Positions 40,069 through 48,276 of a stretch of 64,000 nt of DNA are shown here, one piece after another. The DNA is taken from the NCBI GenBank assembly GCA_044356305.1, contig JBIKWM010000001.1, positions 319,114 to 383,113 on the forward strand, read 5' to 3'. Both the position numbers and the translations under genes were made by a program. The notes beneath the pieces are model-generated. The model saw nothing but the letters and a program-made list of their open reading frames with translations. It ran no database searches and had not been told where the DNA came from. Each line of letters begins with the position of its first letter. Within the stretch, counting starts at the first letter, position 1. The stretch comes from JBIKWM01 sp044356305 (GTDB lineage Bacteria > Bacteroidota > Bacteroidia > UBA10329).

Positions 40069-41373
40069 ATGAATCTATCTCATTTGCAGCGGCTTATGGT
40101 TCGCAATCGCGATGTGATGCAAGACATGCATCTGATGGAGCGTTCCGTGCGATTGCCCACAGACTCGAAACAGGTAGTTACAGTGACGGGCGTGCGCAGG
40201 TGTGGCAAGACCAGCCTTCTGCGCCACACGGCCAACAACCTGGTGTACAACGGAGTGGACCCGAAAAGTGTGGTCTATCTGAATTTTGAGGACGAGCGCA
40301 TAGACCCATCGCTCGATGCTGATACCATAGTCCGGGCACTGCTAGATATGGCGCCTGAGATACCCGTGAGTTCTTACCATCTGTTCCTTGATGAGGTGCA
40401 GGCCTTGCCCAATTGGCAGAGCCTTGTCTACACGTTACACGAGTCGGAACGGGCACACTTATACGTGACAGGATCAAACTCCAACCTGCTGAGTGTGGAG
40501 ATAGCCTCGGCCATGCGAGGCCGATCATTGCAGTTCGAACTATACCCGTATTCGTTCAAAGAGTATCTCCGGATATTCGCAAAGGAGGTGAACATGGTCA
40601 GCGAGCCATCGAGGGCCGACACCTACCATAAGTGGATGAATTACGTGTGCCATGGTGGCTTTCCTGATGTTTGCAGCCAGCGCGATTCCGATTTGCAGAC
40701 GCGCATGTTACAAGAGTATTTCAACGCAATGTTGCACCGCGACCTGGTTGAACGCTACGGTATATCGCAGCCTGTAACCCTTAAGTATTTCTGCAAGCGG
40801 TTAATAGAAAGCATAGGGAAGCCCACATCTATTCATAAGCTGTACAATGAGTTGAAATCTCAAGGGCGGCAACTCTCAAAGAATGTCCTGTACGATTGGG
40901 CTGAACACGTTGAGAATGTGTTCATGTTCGTGCGCTGCCCACGCCCTGTGCAATCGCTTAAGAAGCAGAGCACTGGCTACGATAAATTCTACGGGATCGA
41001 TAGCGGTATGGTGGCTGCCCTGAGCTCGAACCTTGGCGATCATATAGGCAAGTTGATCGAGAATGCCGTTTTCATTCATCTGAAAGCCAAGAACAAGACA
41101 GTGACCTGCTATTCAGGCAAGACCGAGTGCGACTTTCTGGTGTTCAACAATGGCAAGGTTGAGGCCGCCATACAGGTGTGCCACATGATGAATGAACCGG
41201 CCACCAAGGCCCGTGAGGTAGCTGGTCTGCTTGAGGCATGCCACGTGTATGGGCTTAAGAAAGGCTACATAGTCACGAGCAATGATGATGATGAATTTGT
41301 TCAAGATGGTGTGGAGATACAGGTGGTGCCCGCTTTCGAATTTCTGTTGACCAATCCGTTGGCGAATCAATAA
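40069..41373 (+). CDS. AAA_14 / DUF4143 family ATPase
   Basis: A 434-residue protein of the AAA_14-DUF4143 type. Walker A is GVRRCGKTS (41-49), Walker B LFLDEVQALPNW (about 105-116, with the family-typical DE-VQ), and sensor YVTGSNSNLL follows. The middle (PYSFKEYLRIFAK, YVCHGGFPDV) and the DUF4143 C-terminal domain (LIENAVFIHLKAK, YSGKTECDFLVFN, IQVCHMMNEPATKAREVAGL) are complete; the last block looks like a PD-(D/E)xK nuclease fold. Family members are abundant in many Bacteroidota and archaeal genomes and move often, with no known function. It is framed by short palindromes and its composition is slightly more AT-rich than neighbours. Confidence 0.9.
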   Translation: MNLSHLQRLMVRNRDVMQDMHLMERSVRLPTDSKQVVTVTGVRRCGKTSLLRHTANNLVYNGVDPKSVVYLNFEDERIDPSLDADTIVRALLDMAPEIPVSSYHLFLDEVQALPNWQSLVYTLHESERAHLYVTGSNSNLLSVEIASAMRGRSLQFELYPYSFKEYLRIFAKEVNMVSEPSRADTYHKWMNYVCHGGFPDVCSQRDSDLQTRMLQEYFNAMLHRDLVERYGISQPVTLKYFCKRLIESIGKPTSIHKLYNELKSQGRQLSKNVLYDWAEHVENVFMFVRCPRPVQSLKKQSTGYDKFYGIDSGMVAALSSNLGDHIGKLIENAVFIHLKAKNKTVTCYSGKTECDFLVFNNGKVEAAIQVCHMMNEPATKAREVAGLLEACHVYGLKKGYIVTSNDDDEFVQDGVEIQVVPAFEFLLTNPLANQ

Positions 41374-41375
41374 AT

Positions 41376-41463
41376 CATTCCTCATCGCGGGAATGCCCCG
41401 ATGTCTATTGTCCTTTTATTAGGGAAACAAAACGTGTTTTATTTCCCATTATGGGGGAAATAA
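41376..41463. repeat. two palindromes downstream of the AAA_14 gene
   Basis: CATTCC/GGAATG with an 8-base loop (41376-41395) and TTATTTCCC/GGGAAATAA with a 7-base loop (41439-41463). The second is a 9-bp stem. Similar arms to those upstream of the gene (TTCC and GGAA) suggest one repeated element; part of it may act as terminator. Confidence 0.6.
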
Positions 41464-41568
41464 TTGTCGGGGATGATGAATGGCCCATCAATTCAACGGG
41501 AAATGGAAGCGCCCATCATAGCTCACAGAACCGAAATTTGCCCCGTTATTAAAACCTGACTGACCCGA

Positions 41569-43581
41569 ATGACAGAGTTCCAACGAAGCATTGCGCAAGG
41601 GATACCTGCCGAGCTTCCGCCATTGCGGCCCATTGACACAAGTGTGAGCCACGCACCGAAGCGCAAGGACATTCTCTCAGCAACGGATAAAGCGCTGGCC
41701 ATCCGCAATGCTCTGCGCTATTTCGGTCCGGAGCATCATACCACGTTGGCCCCCGAATTTGCCGATGAACTGAAGCGGTACGGACGCATCTATATGCACC
41801 GCTTCAGGCCAACGTATGCCATGTATGCAAGGCCGATGAGTGAGTATCCGGTCCAATGCCTACAGGCTGCGGCCATCATGCTCATGATCCAGAACAACCT
41901 CGACCCGGCCGTGGCGCAGCACCCGCACGAGCTGATCACCTATGGGGGCAACGGGGCCGTCTTCCAGAATTGGGGACAGTACCTGCTTACTATGCAGTAT
42001 CTGTCTCAGATGACTGTGAATCAGACTTTGGTCATGTATAGCGGCCACCCTTTGGGCCTGTTCCCCTCGCATGCCGATGCGCCACGTGTTGTAGTGACCA
42101 ATGGCATGATGATACCGAACTACTCCAGACCTGATGACTGGGAACGGTTCAACGCGCTGGGTGTGTCACAATACGGTCAGATGACGGCTGGCTCCTATAT
42201 GTACATCGGGCCTCAAGGCATTGTGCATGGCACAGCTATCACAGTATTGAATGCCTCACGTAGAATACGCAGCAGCACCCCTGCTTCGGGCAGGGCAGGA
42301 GAGGGACTATTGTTCATCACCTCCGGCCTTGGCGGCATGAGCGGTGCGCAGCCCAAAGCAGGCAACATAGCCGGTGTGGTGACCATCTGTGCCGAGGTGA
42401 ACCCAACTGCAGCCCACAAGCGCCATGCTCAGGGCTGGGTTGATGAGGTGATCGACCATGTTGACGCTGCCATAGATGCCGCTTTGGAGTGGAAGGCAAA
42501 GGGCCTGCCGCACTCCATCGCCTACCTGGGTAACATCGTTGACCTATGGGAGCGTCTCGCTCAACGGAGCATCTCGGTTGATCTGGGTAGCGACCAGACC
42601 AGTCTGCACAATCCGTGGGCGGGTGGCTACTATCCGGCCGGCCTTTCCTTCGATGAGAGTAACAGGCTCATGGCCACCGATCCCGCAGCATTCAAACACG
42701 CGGTGCAGGAGTCGCTGCGCAGACAGGTAGTGGCCATCAACATCCTTGCTGAAAGGGGTATGTATTTCTTCGATTATGGCAATGCATTTTTGTTAGAGGC
42801 CGGTCGCGCCAACGCCCCGATAACCAGACCTGATGGGACATTCGTCTATCCCTCGTATGTGCAGGACATCATGGGCCCCATGTGTTTCGATTACGGTTTC
42901 GGACCGTTCCGATGGGTGTGTGCAAGTGGGAACCCTGATGATCTGGCCCTCACCGACACAATTGCAGCGCAAGTGATTGAAGAAATGCTGCTCGATGCCC
43001 CGGCAGAGATTCGTTCGCAGTTGCATGATAACCTGCTTTGGGTGCGCGAGGCGCAGAAGAACAGGCTGGTAGTCGGTTCGCAGGCGCGCATCCTGTATGC
43101 AGATTCAGATGGGAGAATGCGTATAGCGGCTGCATTCAACAGGGCCATACGCTCTGGGCAGATCGGCCCTGTAGTACTGGGCCGCGATCACCACGATGTT
43201 TCGGGCACTGACTCGCCCTACCGCGAGACCAGCAACATTTACGATGGAAGCGCTTTTACGGCCGATATGGCTGTTCAGAATTTCGTGGGCGATGCCTTCC
43301 GTGGGGCCACATGGGTCAGCCTGCACAATGGAGGGGGCGTGGGCTGGGGCGAGGTAATCAACGGTGGTTTCGGTATGCTGCTCGATGGGAGCGAGGCGGC
43401 CGACCGCAGGCTCCGCTCCATGCTGCACTGGGATGTGAACAACGGCATCGCTCGCAGGGGATGGGCACGCAACAAAGGTGCGATTTCAGCTATTTCCCGG
43501 GCCATGAAAAAGGAGCCGCTGCTCAAGGTCACTTTGCCGTCAATGGTTGACGATGAGGTGATAGCTTCGCTGGCCCTTTGA
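41569..43581 (+). CDS. hutU: urocanate hydratase (long form)
   Basis: Adds water to urocanate to give imidazolonepropionate, the second step of histidine breakdown; uses a tightly bound NAD. The 670-residue length is the long form known in Bacteroidota. Blocks: ELITYGGNGAVFQNW, MTVNQTLVMYSGHPLGLFPS, TSGLGGMSGAQPKAGNIAG (NAD-binding glycine loop), DQTSLHNPWAGGYYPA and GWGEVINGGFGMLLDG. No other hut genes (hutH, hutI, hutG) are in the window. The next gene starts in its stop codon region. Confidence 0.96.
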   Translation: MTEFQRSIAQGIPAELPPLRPIDTSVSHAPKRKDILSATDKALAIRNALRYFGPEHHTTLAPEFADELKRYGRIYMHRFRPTYAMYARPMSEYPVQCLQAAAIMLMIQNNLDPAVAQHPHELITYGGNGAVFQNWGQYLLTMQYLSQMTVNQTLVMYSGHPLGLFPSHADAPRVVVTNGMMIPNYSRPDDWERFNALGVSQYGQMTAGSYMYIGPQGIVHGTAITVLNASRRIRSSTPASGRAGEGLLFITSGLGGMSGAQPKAGNIAGVVTICAEVNPTAAHKRHAQGWVDEVIDHVDAAIDAALEWKAKGLPHSIAYLGNIVDLWERLAQRSISVDLGSDQTSLHNPWAGGYYPAGLSFDESNRLMATDPAAFKHAVQESLRRQVVAINILAERGMYFFDYGNAFLLEAGRANAPITRPDGTFVYPSYVQDIMGPMCFDYGFGPFRWVCASGNPDDLALTDTIAAQVIEEMLLDAPAEIRSQLHDNLLWVREAQKNRLVVGSQARILYADSDGRMRIAAAFNRAIRSGQIGPVVLGRDHHDVSGTDSPYRETSNIYDGSAFTADMAVQNFVGDAFRGATWVSLHNGGGVGWGEVINGGFGMLLDGSEAADRRLRSMLHWDVNNGIARRGWARNKGAISAISRAMKKEPLLKVTLPSMVDDEVIASLAL

Positions 43582-44165
43582 CCCCTCTTGCATTGACCCG
43601 GATCATCATAGCCATTGTGCTCGCTCTCACCGCCACGGGCGGAGTGCGGGCTCAGGAGGCGTTCAACCGCCACATGGAGGGCCGCGCTGGTCTGGGTGTG
43701 AGCATTACGGGGTTCTCAGCCAATGTCAATTACCTCATCCTCCCCAATTTCGGGCTAAGGATAGGCAGGCACTATGTGGGGTTCGATGGATTCTATGGCC
43801 GCCTCGATAATCTGCCTGAGCGCGAGGACTGGGGCATGGGCCTGATATACAGGGCATATCCGCTCAAGAACAAAAGCTGGACCCGACCATTTGCCGAGAC
43901 AGGATTCTACTACCATAGCGGCACCGACAGCCGCTACGCCATTGAAGGCCTTCTATGGCGCCTGGGCGGTGGCGTAGAGGCTGCACTTACCGATGTGATA
44001 CATGTCGACATCGGTGTCAATTTCGGCCTGACTCATGCCCTTAGCGCAGAATCCTCTGTGCCTAACGACACAATTCCTGTCGCAGCCCCGGGCACCCAGG
44101 TGTTCTTCATGCCTATGATCAGGATCAGCTTCGCGGTAGGAAGCAGGCCCATGAAAAAGAAATAG
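43578..44165 (+). CDS. small outer-membrane-type beta protein
   Basis: About 195 residues from a TTG that overlaps the hutU stop (TTGA); another TTG at 43593 would give a neater signal peptide (MTRIIIAIVLALTATGGVRAQ). The mature part alternates hydrophobic and polar residues (LGVSITGFSANVNYLILPNFGLRIG, GLIYRAYPLKNKSW, VDIGVNFGLTHAL) and ends in strands like FFMPMIRISFAVG, as expected for an 8-stranded outer-membrane barrel of the OmpW/OmpA-like size. No family is recognised with certainty. Coupled position between hutU and the kinase-like gene suggests one transcript. Confidence 0.65.
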   Translation: MTPLALTRIIIAIVLALTATGGVRAQEAFNRHMEGRAGLGVSITGFSANVNYLILPNFGLRIGRHYVGFDGFYGRLDNLPEREDWGMGLIYRAYPLKNKSWTRPFAETGFYYHSGTDSRYAIEGLLWRLGGGVEAALTDVIHVDIGVNFGLTHALSAESSVPNDTIPVAAPGTQVFFMPMIRISFAVGSRPMKKK

Positions 44166-44173
44166 GATCTGAC

Positions 44174-45229
44174 ATGGTGGAAGAGAACCACATGTCGCGC
44201 AAGAAGCCGTATTACCCCATTTCGGCTCTGCTGCGGAGATACCTGCGCAAGATGGGGCGCGAGAAACGCCTCAATCTGCATTATCAGGATCTGCTGCAGC
44301 ATGCATTGAGCACTGCCCTGCTCGATAAGACCGGCCGCGATACCCTTTGGGAAACGGTGCACTATCATCCAGAGCGGACCGCTGCGCTCAATCATTCACT
44401 CACCTTCATTTATGTACTGCTTCGCAACGAGGGCGACCTGAGCGCCATGGAGCACCTGAGCGTAGAACGCATCGATTACTGCTCGTTCGGAAACTCCAAC
44501 CCGTTCCGTATTCGGATAGTGAACCGCTACAACGACAACTACGACTATTTCTACATAAAAACGGCTGATGCATCGCGCATTTATGGACTTGAGATTGAGC
44601 ACCTTCTTTCTCCCAACCGCATCAGTTATTTTGTGGATGGCGATACTCTGATAGAGGAACACATAGCCGGTATACCTGGCGACCAGTTCATGGTCTCGTG
44701 GCTCGATCAGCGCCAGACCAACCGCGTGCGTCTGGCAAAGGAGTTTGTCAAGTTCAACGAGCGATGTTTCGTCAGGCTTCTGGGCGACATGCGCAGCTAC
44801 AACTATGTGCTCGACATCACCCCCGATTTTGACGATGTGCAGTACCGCATACGCGCCATCGACTTCGATCAACAGAGTTATGAGGGCCGCACAAGGCTGT
44901 ACATGCCTCAGTATTTCAAAGAGAACAACCCTTTGGTGAAGCTGTGCATGGAGCTGATAAACGAGCGCACCTTGTTGCAGTACCAGAGTGAGGAGCGGTC
45001 GCTCATAGCCAGGAGGTTGATTGCCTCGCGCTATGAGGTGCTCGACCTGATCAACTGCATGCGGTCTGATCAGATTTCAACACCTGAGAAGGTCATTCAG
45101 CTGCGCGATGAGCTGGCATCGCATCACCAGAACAAGGAGTTTCACAGGTGCACGGGCATGGGCGATGTCCTGAAACTCCATCTCAAGTGTATGCTACAAG
45201 GGCACATCAGGCGGTTAAGGGATTTCTGA
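44174..45229 (+). CDS. conserved protein with divergent kinase-like (APH-type) fold signatures
   Basis: A 351-residue soluble protein that I cannot assign to a named family. Its middle reads like a protein/small-molecule kinase: a beta-strand Lys129 in YFYIKTADASRIYGLEIE with a helix Glu140/142, a hinge EEHIAGIPG (161-169), the catalytic-loop-like GDMRSYN with D205 and N210 spaced exactly D-x4-N, and a metal-binding-like AIDFD at 229-232. The usual His before GD is replaced by Leu. The N-terminal third and C-terminal 110 residues are helical (LMELINERTLLQY, RRLIASRYEVLDLI). Follows the small barrel gene by 8 bases, so likely the third gene of the hutU transcript. Confidence 0.6.
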   Translation: MVEENHMSRKKPYYPISALLRRYLRKMGREKRLNLHYQDLLQHALSTALLDKTGRDTLWETVHYHPERTAALNHSLTFIYVLLRNEGDLSAMEHLSVERIDYCSFGNSNPFRIRIVNRYNDNYDYFYIKTADASRIYGLEIEHLLSPNRISYFVDGDTLIEEHIAGIPGDQFMVSWLDQRQTNRVRLAKEFVKFNERCFVRLLGDMRSYNYVLDITPDFDDVQYRIRAIDFDQQSYEGRTRLYMPQYFKENNPLVKLCMELINERTLLQYQSEERSLIARRLIASRYEVLDLINCMRSDQISTPEKVIQLRDELASHHQNKEFHRCTGMGDVLKLHLKCMLQGHIRRLRDF

Positions 45230-45243
45230 GCCCGAACAGGTCT

Positions 45244-45663
45244 TTATGGCTTATAACCGAATCCTCCGCGGCCGCACCACTCAGGGTCCAAACGAGACAG
45301 AAGTTCGCGCAAGGAGCGGATATCAGCCTCGAACTCTGTCCGGCCCCATCCGGCCAGTTCGCGGCTAACAACGACATAGTGGGGTGGCAAGGTGGTGGAT
45401 TCTGTTATGTGGCCTGTTGTTTTTCCCTTCTTGAACTGAAATCCATGACCCTTGGCCCACAGTGCCAGCTGCTCAACCTTTGGCAAATCATCAAGAAAAT
45501 AGAAAGTCTTGAGCGAATCGGTGCGCTCAGGGTCGTCATGCTTGAAATGAGTCTCCCAGAAGTCTGCGATCTTCTCATCCGTATACTGGTGGCACTCCCT
45601 GTTCTGGGCCACAACAATCACCTGGCTGCAAATCAAAGCTAGAAGGGCGAGAGCCTGCTTCAT
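45244..45663 (-). CDS. secreted RraB-like small protein
   Basis: From ATG 45663 the protein is 139 residues: a signal peptide (MKQALALLALICSQVIVVAQ) and a body whose layout resembles the RraB (ribonuclease E inhibitor B) fold: TFYFLDDLPKVEQLALWAKG, GFQFKKG, YVVVSRELAGWGRTEFEADI, RELLSRLDPEW and GRGGFGY near the end. RraB is cytosolic in enterics, so an exported version would have another role. The match is by pattern only. It is convergent with the kinase-like gene (14 bases) and divergent from pgk. Confidence 0.5.
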   Translation of the reverse strand: MKQALALLALICSQVIVVAQNRECHQYTDEKIADFWETHFKHDDPERTDSLKTFYFLDDLPKVEQLALWAKGHGFQFKKGKTTGHITESTTLPPHYVVVSRELAGWGRTEFEADIRSLRELLSRLDPEWCGRGGFGYKP

Positions 45664-45739
45664 TCTCTGTTGATATCTGTCAAAAATATGATGGATTGGT
45701 GTTATCCCAATGTTAGCCATGGCCCCCGACCGTGCCCGA

Positions 45740-45747
45740 TATATTTG
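45740..45747 (+). promoter_or_regulatory. -7 element 5 bases before pgk
   Basis: TATATTTG, a perfect TAnnTTTG, ends 5 bases before ATG 45753. It overlaps the earlier in-frame ATG-less extension, so it fixes the pgk start and implies a leaderless message. Confidence 0.55.
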
Positions 45748-45752
45748 CCCAC

Positions 45753-46943
45753 ATGAAAACCATGACCACAACCGATTTCAAAGGCAAGAGGGCCCTGATC
45801 AGGGTCGATTTCAATGTGCCGCTCAATGCTGAGTTTCAGATAACGGACGATACACGCATACGTGCCGCTCTGCCCACCATCAACGAGATTTTGGCCAATG
45901 GAGGGTCGGTGATCCTGATGAGCCACCTGGGCCGCCCAAAGGATGGGCCTACAGACAAGTACTCGCTTCGCCATCTGGTTCCGCATCTGACCTCTCTGCT
46001 GGGCCGCGAGGTGCAGTTCGCTCCCGATTGTGTAGGAGATGATGCCCGCGGCTTGGCCGCTGCCCTGCGCCCCGGTCAGGTACTGATGCTCGAGAATCTG
46101 CGCTTTTACAAAGAGGAGGAGAAAGGCGACCGCGACTTTGCGGGTAAGCTTGCCGCGCTGGGCGATGTGTATGTCAACGATGCGTTCGGCACAGCCCACC
46201 GCGCCCATGCCAGCACCACCATTGTGGCCGATTTCTTCAAAGGCAACAGCCTGTTCGGACACCTGATGGCGGCCGAGGTGGCCAATGCCGAGCGAGTGCT
46301 CCGCAAAGCCGAGAAACCGCTAACCGCCATTTTGGGCGGGGCCAAGGTGAGCGACAAGATTCTGATCATAGACAACCTGCTTAACATTGCTGACACGGTG
46401 ATAGTAGGTGGCGGCATGAGCTACACCTTCTTCCGCGCTCAGGGCCTTCCCATCGGCAAGAGTATCTGTGAGGACGATAAGCTGGAGGTGGCCCGCGAGG
46501 TGATGCGCAAAGCCGCAGAGAAGGGCGTGCGCCTGCTTCTGCCTGTGGACCATGTGGTGGCCGATGCCTTTGCGGCCGATGCTGGTACACAGGTGTGCAG
46601 TGTAAGCACAACCCCAGATGGATGGATGGGGCTTGATATCGGTCCGGAGACCGAAAAATTGTACCGCGAGGTCATCATGACTTCCAAGACCCTGCTCTGG
46701 AACGGCCCTATGGGTGTGTTTGAGATGGAGAAGTTTCAGAACGGCACTTTGGCTGTGGCCAATGCCGTGGCCGATGCAACGGCCGCGGGCGCATTCAGTC
46801 TGGTGGGCGGAGGCGACTCGGTGGCCGCGGTGAACAAGTTCGACCTTGCCGACAAGGTGAGCTACGTGAGCACCGGAGGCGGAGCCATGCTCGAGTTCTT
46901 TGAGGGCAAGGAGCTGCCAGGAGTGAAGGCGATAGGGGCTTGA
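45753..46943 (+). CDS. pgk: phosphoglycerate kinase
   Basis: Glycolytic enzyme that transfers phosphate from 1,3-bisphosphoglycerate to ADP. The 396-residue protein has the full set of signatures: LIRVDFNVPLN near residue 20, GSVILMSHLGRPK, the YVNDAFGTAHRAHAST block, ILGGAKVSDKI, and the nucleotide-binding NGPMGVFEM, TGGGAMLEFFEG. The frame has an open stretch upstream (45732) but the promoter element at 45740-45747 excludes it. The gene lies divergent to the RraB-like gene and 91 bases before the thioredoxin-type gene. Confidence 0.97.
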   Translation: MKTMTTTDFKGKRALIRVDFNVPLNAEFQITDDTRIRAALPTINEILANGGSVILMSHLGRPKDGPTDKYSLRHLVPHLTSLLGREVQFAPDCVGDDARGLAAALRPGQVLMLENLRFYKEEEKGDRDFAGKLAALGDVYVNDAFGTAHRAHASTTIVADFFKGNSLFGHLMAAEVANAERVLRKAEKPLTAILGGAKVSDKILIIDNLLNIADTVIVGGGMSYTFFRAQGLPIGKSICEDDKLEVAREVMRKAAEKGVRLLLPVDHVVADAFAADAGTQVCSVSTTPDGWMGLDIGPETEKLYREVIMTSKTLLWNGPMGVFEMEKFQNGTLAVANAVADATAAGAFSLVGGGDSVAAVNKFDLADKVSYVSTGGGAMLEFFEGKELPGVKAIGA

Positions 46944-47034
46944 TATTGTCCATACTCTCTGTCAATGAAGCCTTTGGCAGATGCGTCAATTCTGGGCCGC
47001 GATGCCGGATTTTATCCAATGGAATAATGGTTTG

Positions 47035-48222
47035 ATGAGGATTCTCTGGGCCATTTTGTTTCTGAACCTGACTTTCTGTGCAGGGGCCAAGGCTCAGAGG
47101 CACATAGAGGGCCCGTGGCTGCTCACTTTCCATCTTGGCCCGGCCGATATGCCCGTGCGGCTGCACCTGTACACCGACTCGGCCGTTGTTATAAATGGCA
47201 ACGAGCGCATCCGTGCGGCACAGTACAGGTGCCATGCCGACAGCCTTTATATCAGCCTGCCTGTTTTCGATTCCTTTCTCCACATGAAATGGAGTGACGA
47301 TGCACTGTCGGGTGAGTTTGTTGACCGGAGCCGTACGGGCCACTACCGCATAGCTGTGAGCGGACAGAGAGAGCTGTCAATTACGCAGCCGGACAGGAGA
47401 GCCCTCAATATCAGCGGCCGTTGGCGCATGACCTTTTCGCCCACCACTCCCGATAGTTCCCTGGGCATCGGCATATTCGTCTCAAAAGGCGATTCGGTAC
47501 TCGGCACCATCCTCACTCCTACAGGCGACCACCGATACCTGGCCGGCACCATGCGGGCCGACAGCCTGTTCCTCTCAGCGTTCGATGGCAGCCATCTGTT
47601 CCACTACCGATTCATGATCAAGGGCGACTCGATCCATGGGCGCTTTTACAGCGGGCGCCATTGGCAGGAGATGCTGGTGGGTGTGCGCGACAGATTTGCC
47701 CGGCTCCCTCCGGCCGATTCTGTCACTTTCCTGCGGCCGGGCACACAGTTCGGTTTCAGTTTCCCTGATGTGGATGGGAACATTGTAAGCCTTACGGATG
47801 CGCGGTTCCGTGACAAGGTCGTGGTGGTGCAGATAATGGGCAGCTGGTGCCCTAACTGCATGGACGAAACGGCCATTTTGACGCGCCTGCACAGACGTTA
47901 CGGGGCCTCAGGACTCGAGGTCGTTGCCCTGGCTTTCGAAAGGACCGGCACCGATTCAACAGCCTTCCGCTCCATCGGCAAACTGAAACAGCGTTTTGAT
48001 GTCCGTTACCCTATTCTACTGGCCGGGAGCAATTCCAAGACTGATGCCTCGGCCAGACTGCCCATGCTCAACCAGGTGGCGGCATTCCCCACTACGGTCT
48101 TTATTGACAGGAAGGGAATTGTCAGGCGCATCAGCACGGGATTCAACGGGCCTGCGAGCCCCGACCATCAGAGCTCGGTTAACGCCATGGAGGGGCTGAT
48201 AAGAAGGATGTTGGCGGAATAG
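47035..48222 (+). CDS. exported TlpA-like thioredoxin-fold protein
   Basis: A 395-residue protein from ATG 47035 with signal peptide (MRILWAILFLNLTFCAGAKAQ). The first 240 residues contain two similar beta-rich stretches (GPWLLTFHLGPADMPVRLHLY and GRWRMTFSPTTPDSSLGIGIF). The C-terminal 150 residues are a TlpA/ResA-type thioredoxin domain with the redox motif GSWCPNCMDE near residue 280 and the cis-Pro loop AAFPTTVFIDRKG. It probably reduces or shuffles disulfides in the periplasm. The upstream open frame has no signal peptide and was rejected. Confidence 0.88.
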   Translation: MRILWAILFLNLTFCAGAKAQRHIEGPWLLTFHLGPADMPVRLHLYTDSAVVINGNERIRAAQYRCHADSLYISLPVFDSFLHMKWSDDALSGEFVDRSRTGHYRIAVSGQRELSITQPDRRALNISGRWRMTFSPTTPDSSLGIGIFVSKGDSVLGTILTPTGDHRYLAGTMRADSLFLSAFDGSHLFHYRFMIKGDSIHGRFYSGRHWQEMLVGVRDRFARLPPADSVTFLRPGTQFGFSFPDVDGNIVSLTDARFRDKVVVVQIMGSWCPNCMDETAILTRLHRRYGASGLEVVALAFERTGTDSTAFRSIGKLKQRFDVRYPILLAGSNSKTDASARLPMLNQVAAFPTTVFIDRKGIVRRISTGFNGPASPDHQSSVNAMEGLIRRMLAE

Positions 48223-48235
48223 CTGATTTTGTCCG

Positions 48236-48266
48236 TTGACCCGAATACGGCCCGCCCATAGCTTTG
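48236..48266 (+). promoter_or_regulatory. promoter of the HisKA_2 kinase gene
   Basis: TTG (48236-48238), a 20-base spacer and a perfect TAnnTTTG (TAGCTTTG, 48259-48266) match the Bacteroidota consensus. The -7 element ends 10 bases before ATG 48277. Confidence 0.65.
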
Positions 48267-48276
48267 CCACCGCACC

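Noticed and set aside
43578..43640. Separate leader peptide between hutU and the barrel gene
   Set aside because: The frame is continuous with the barrel protein's signal peptide.
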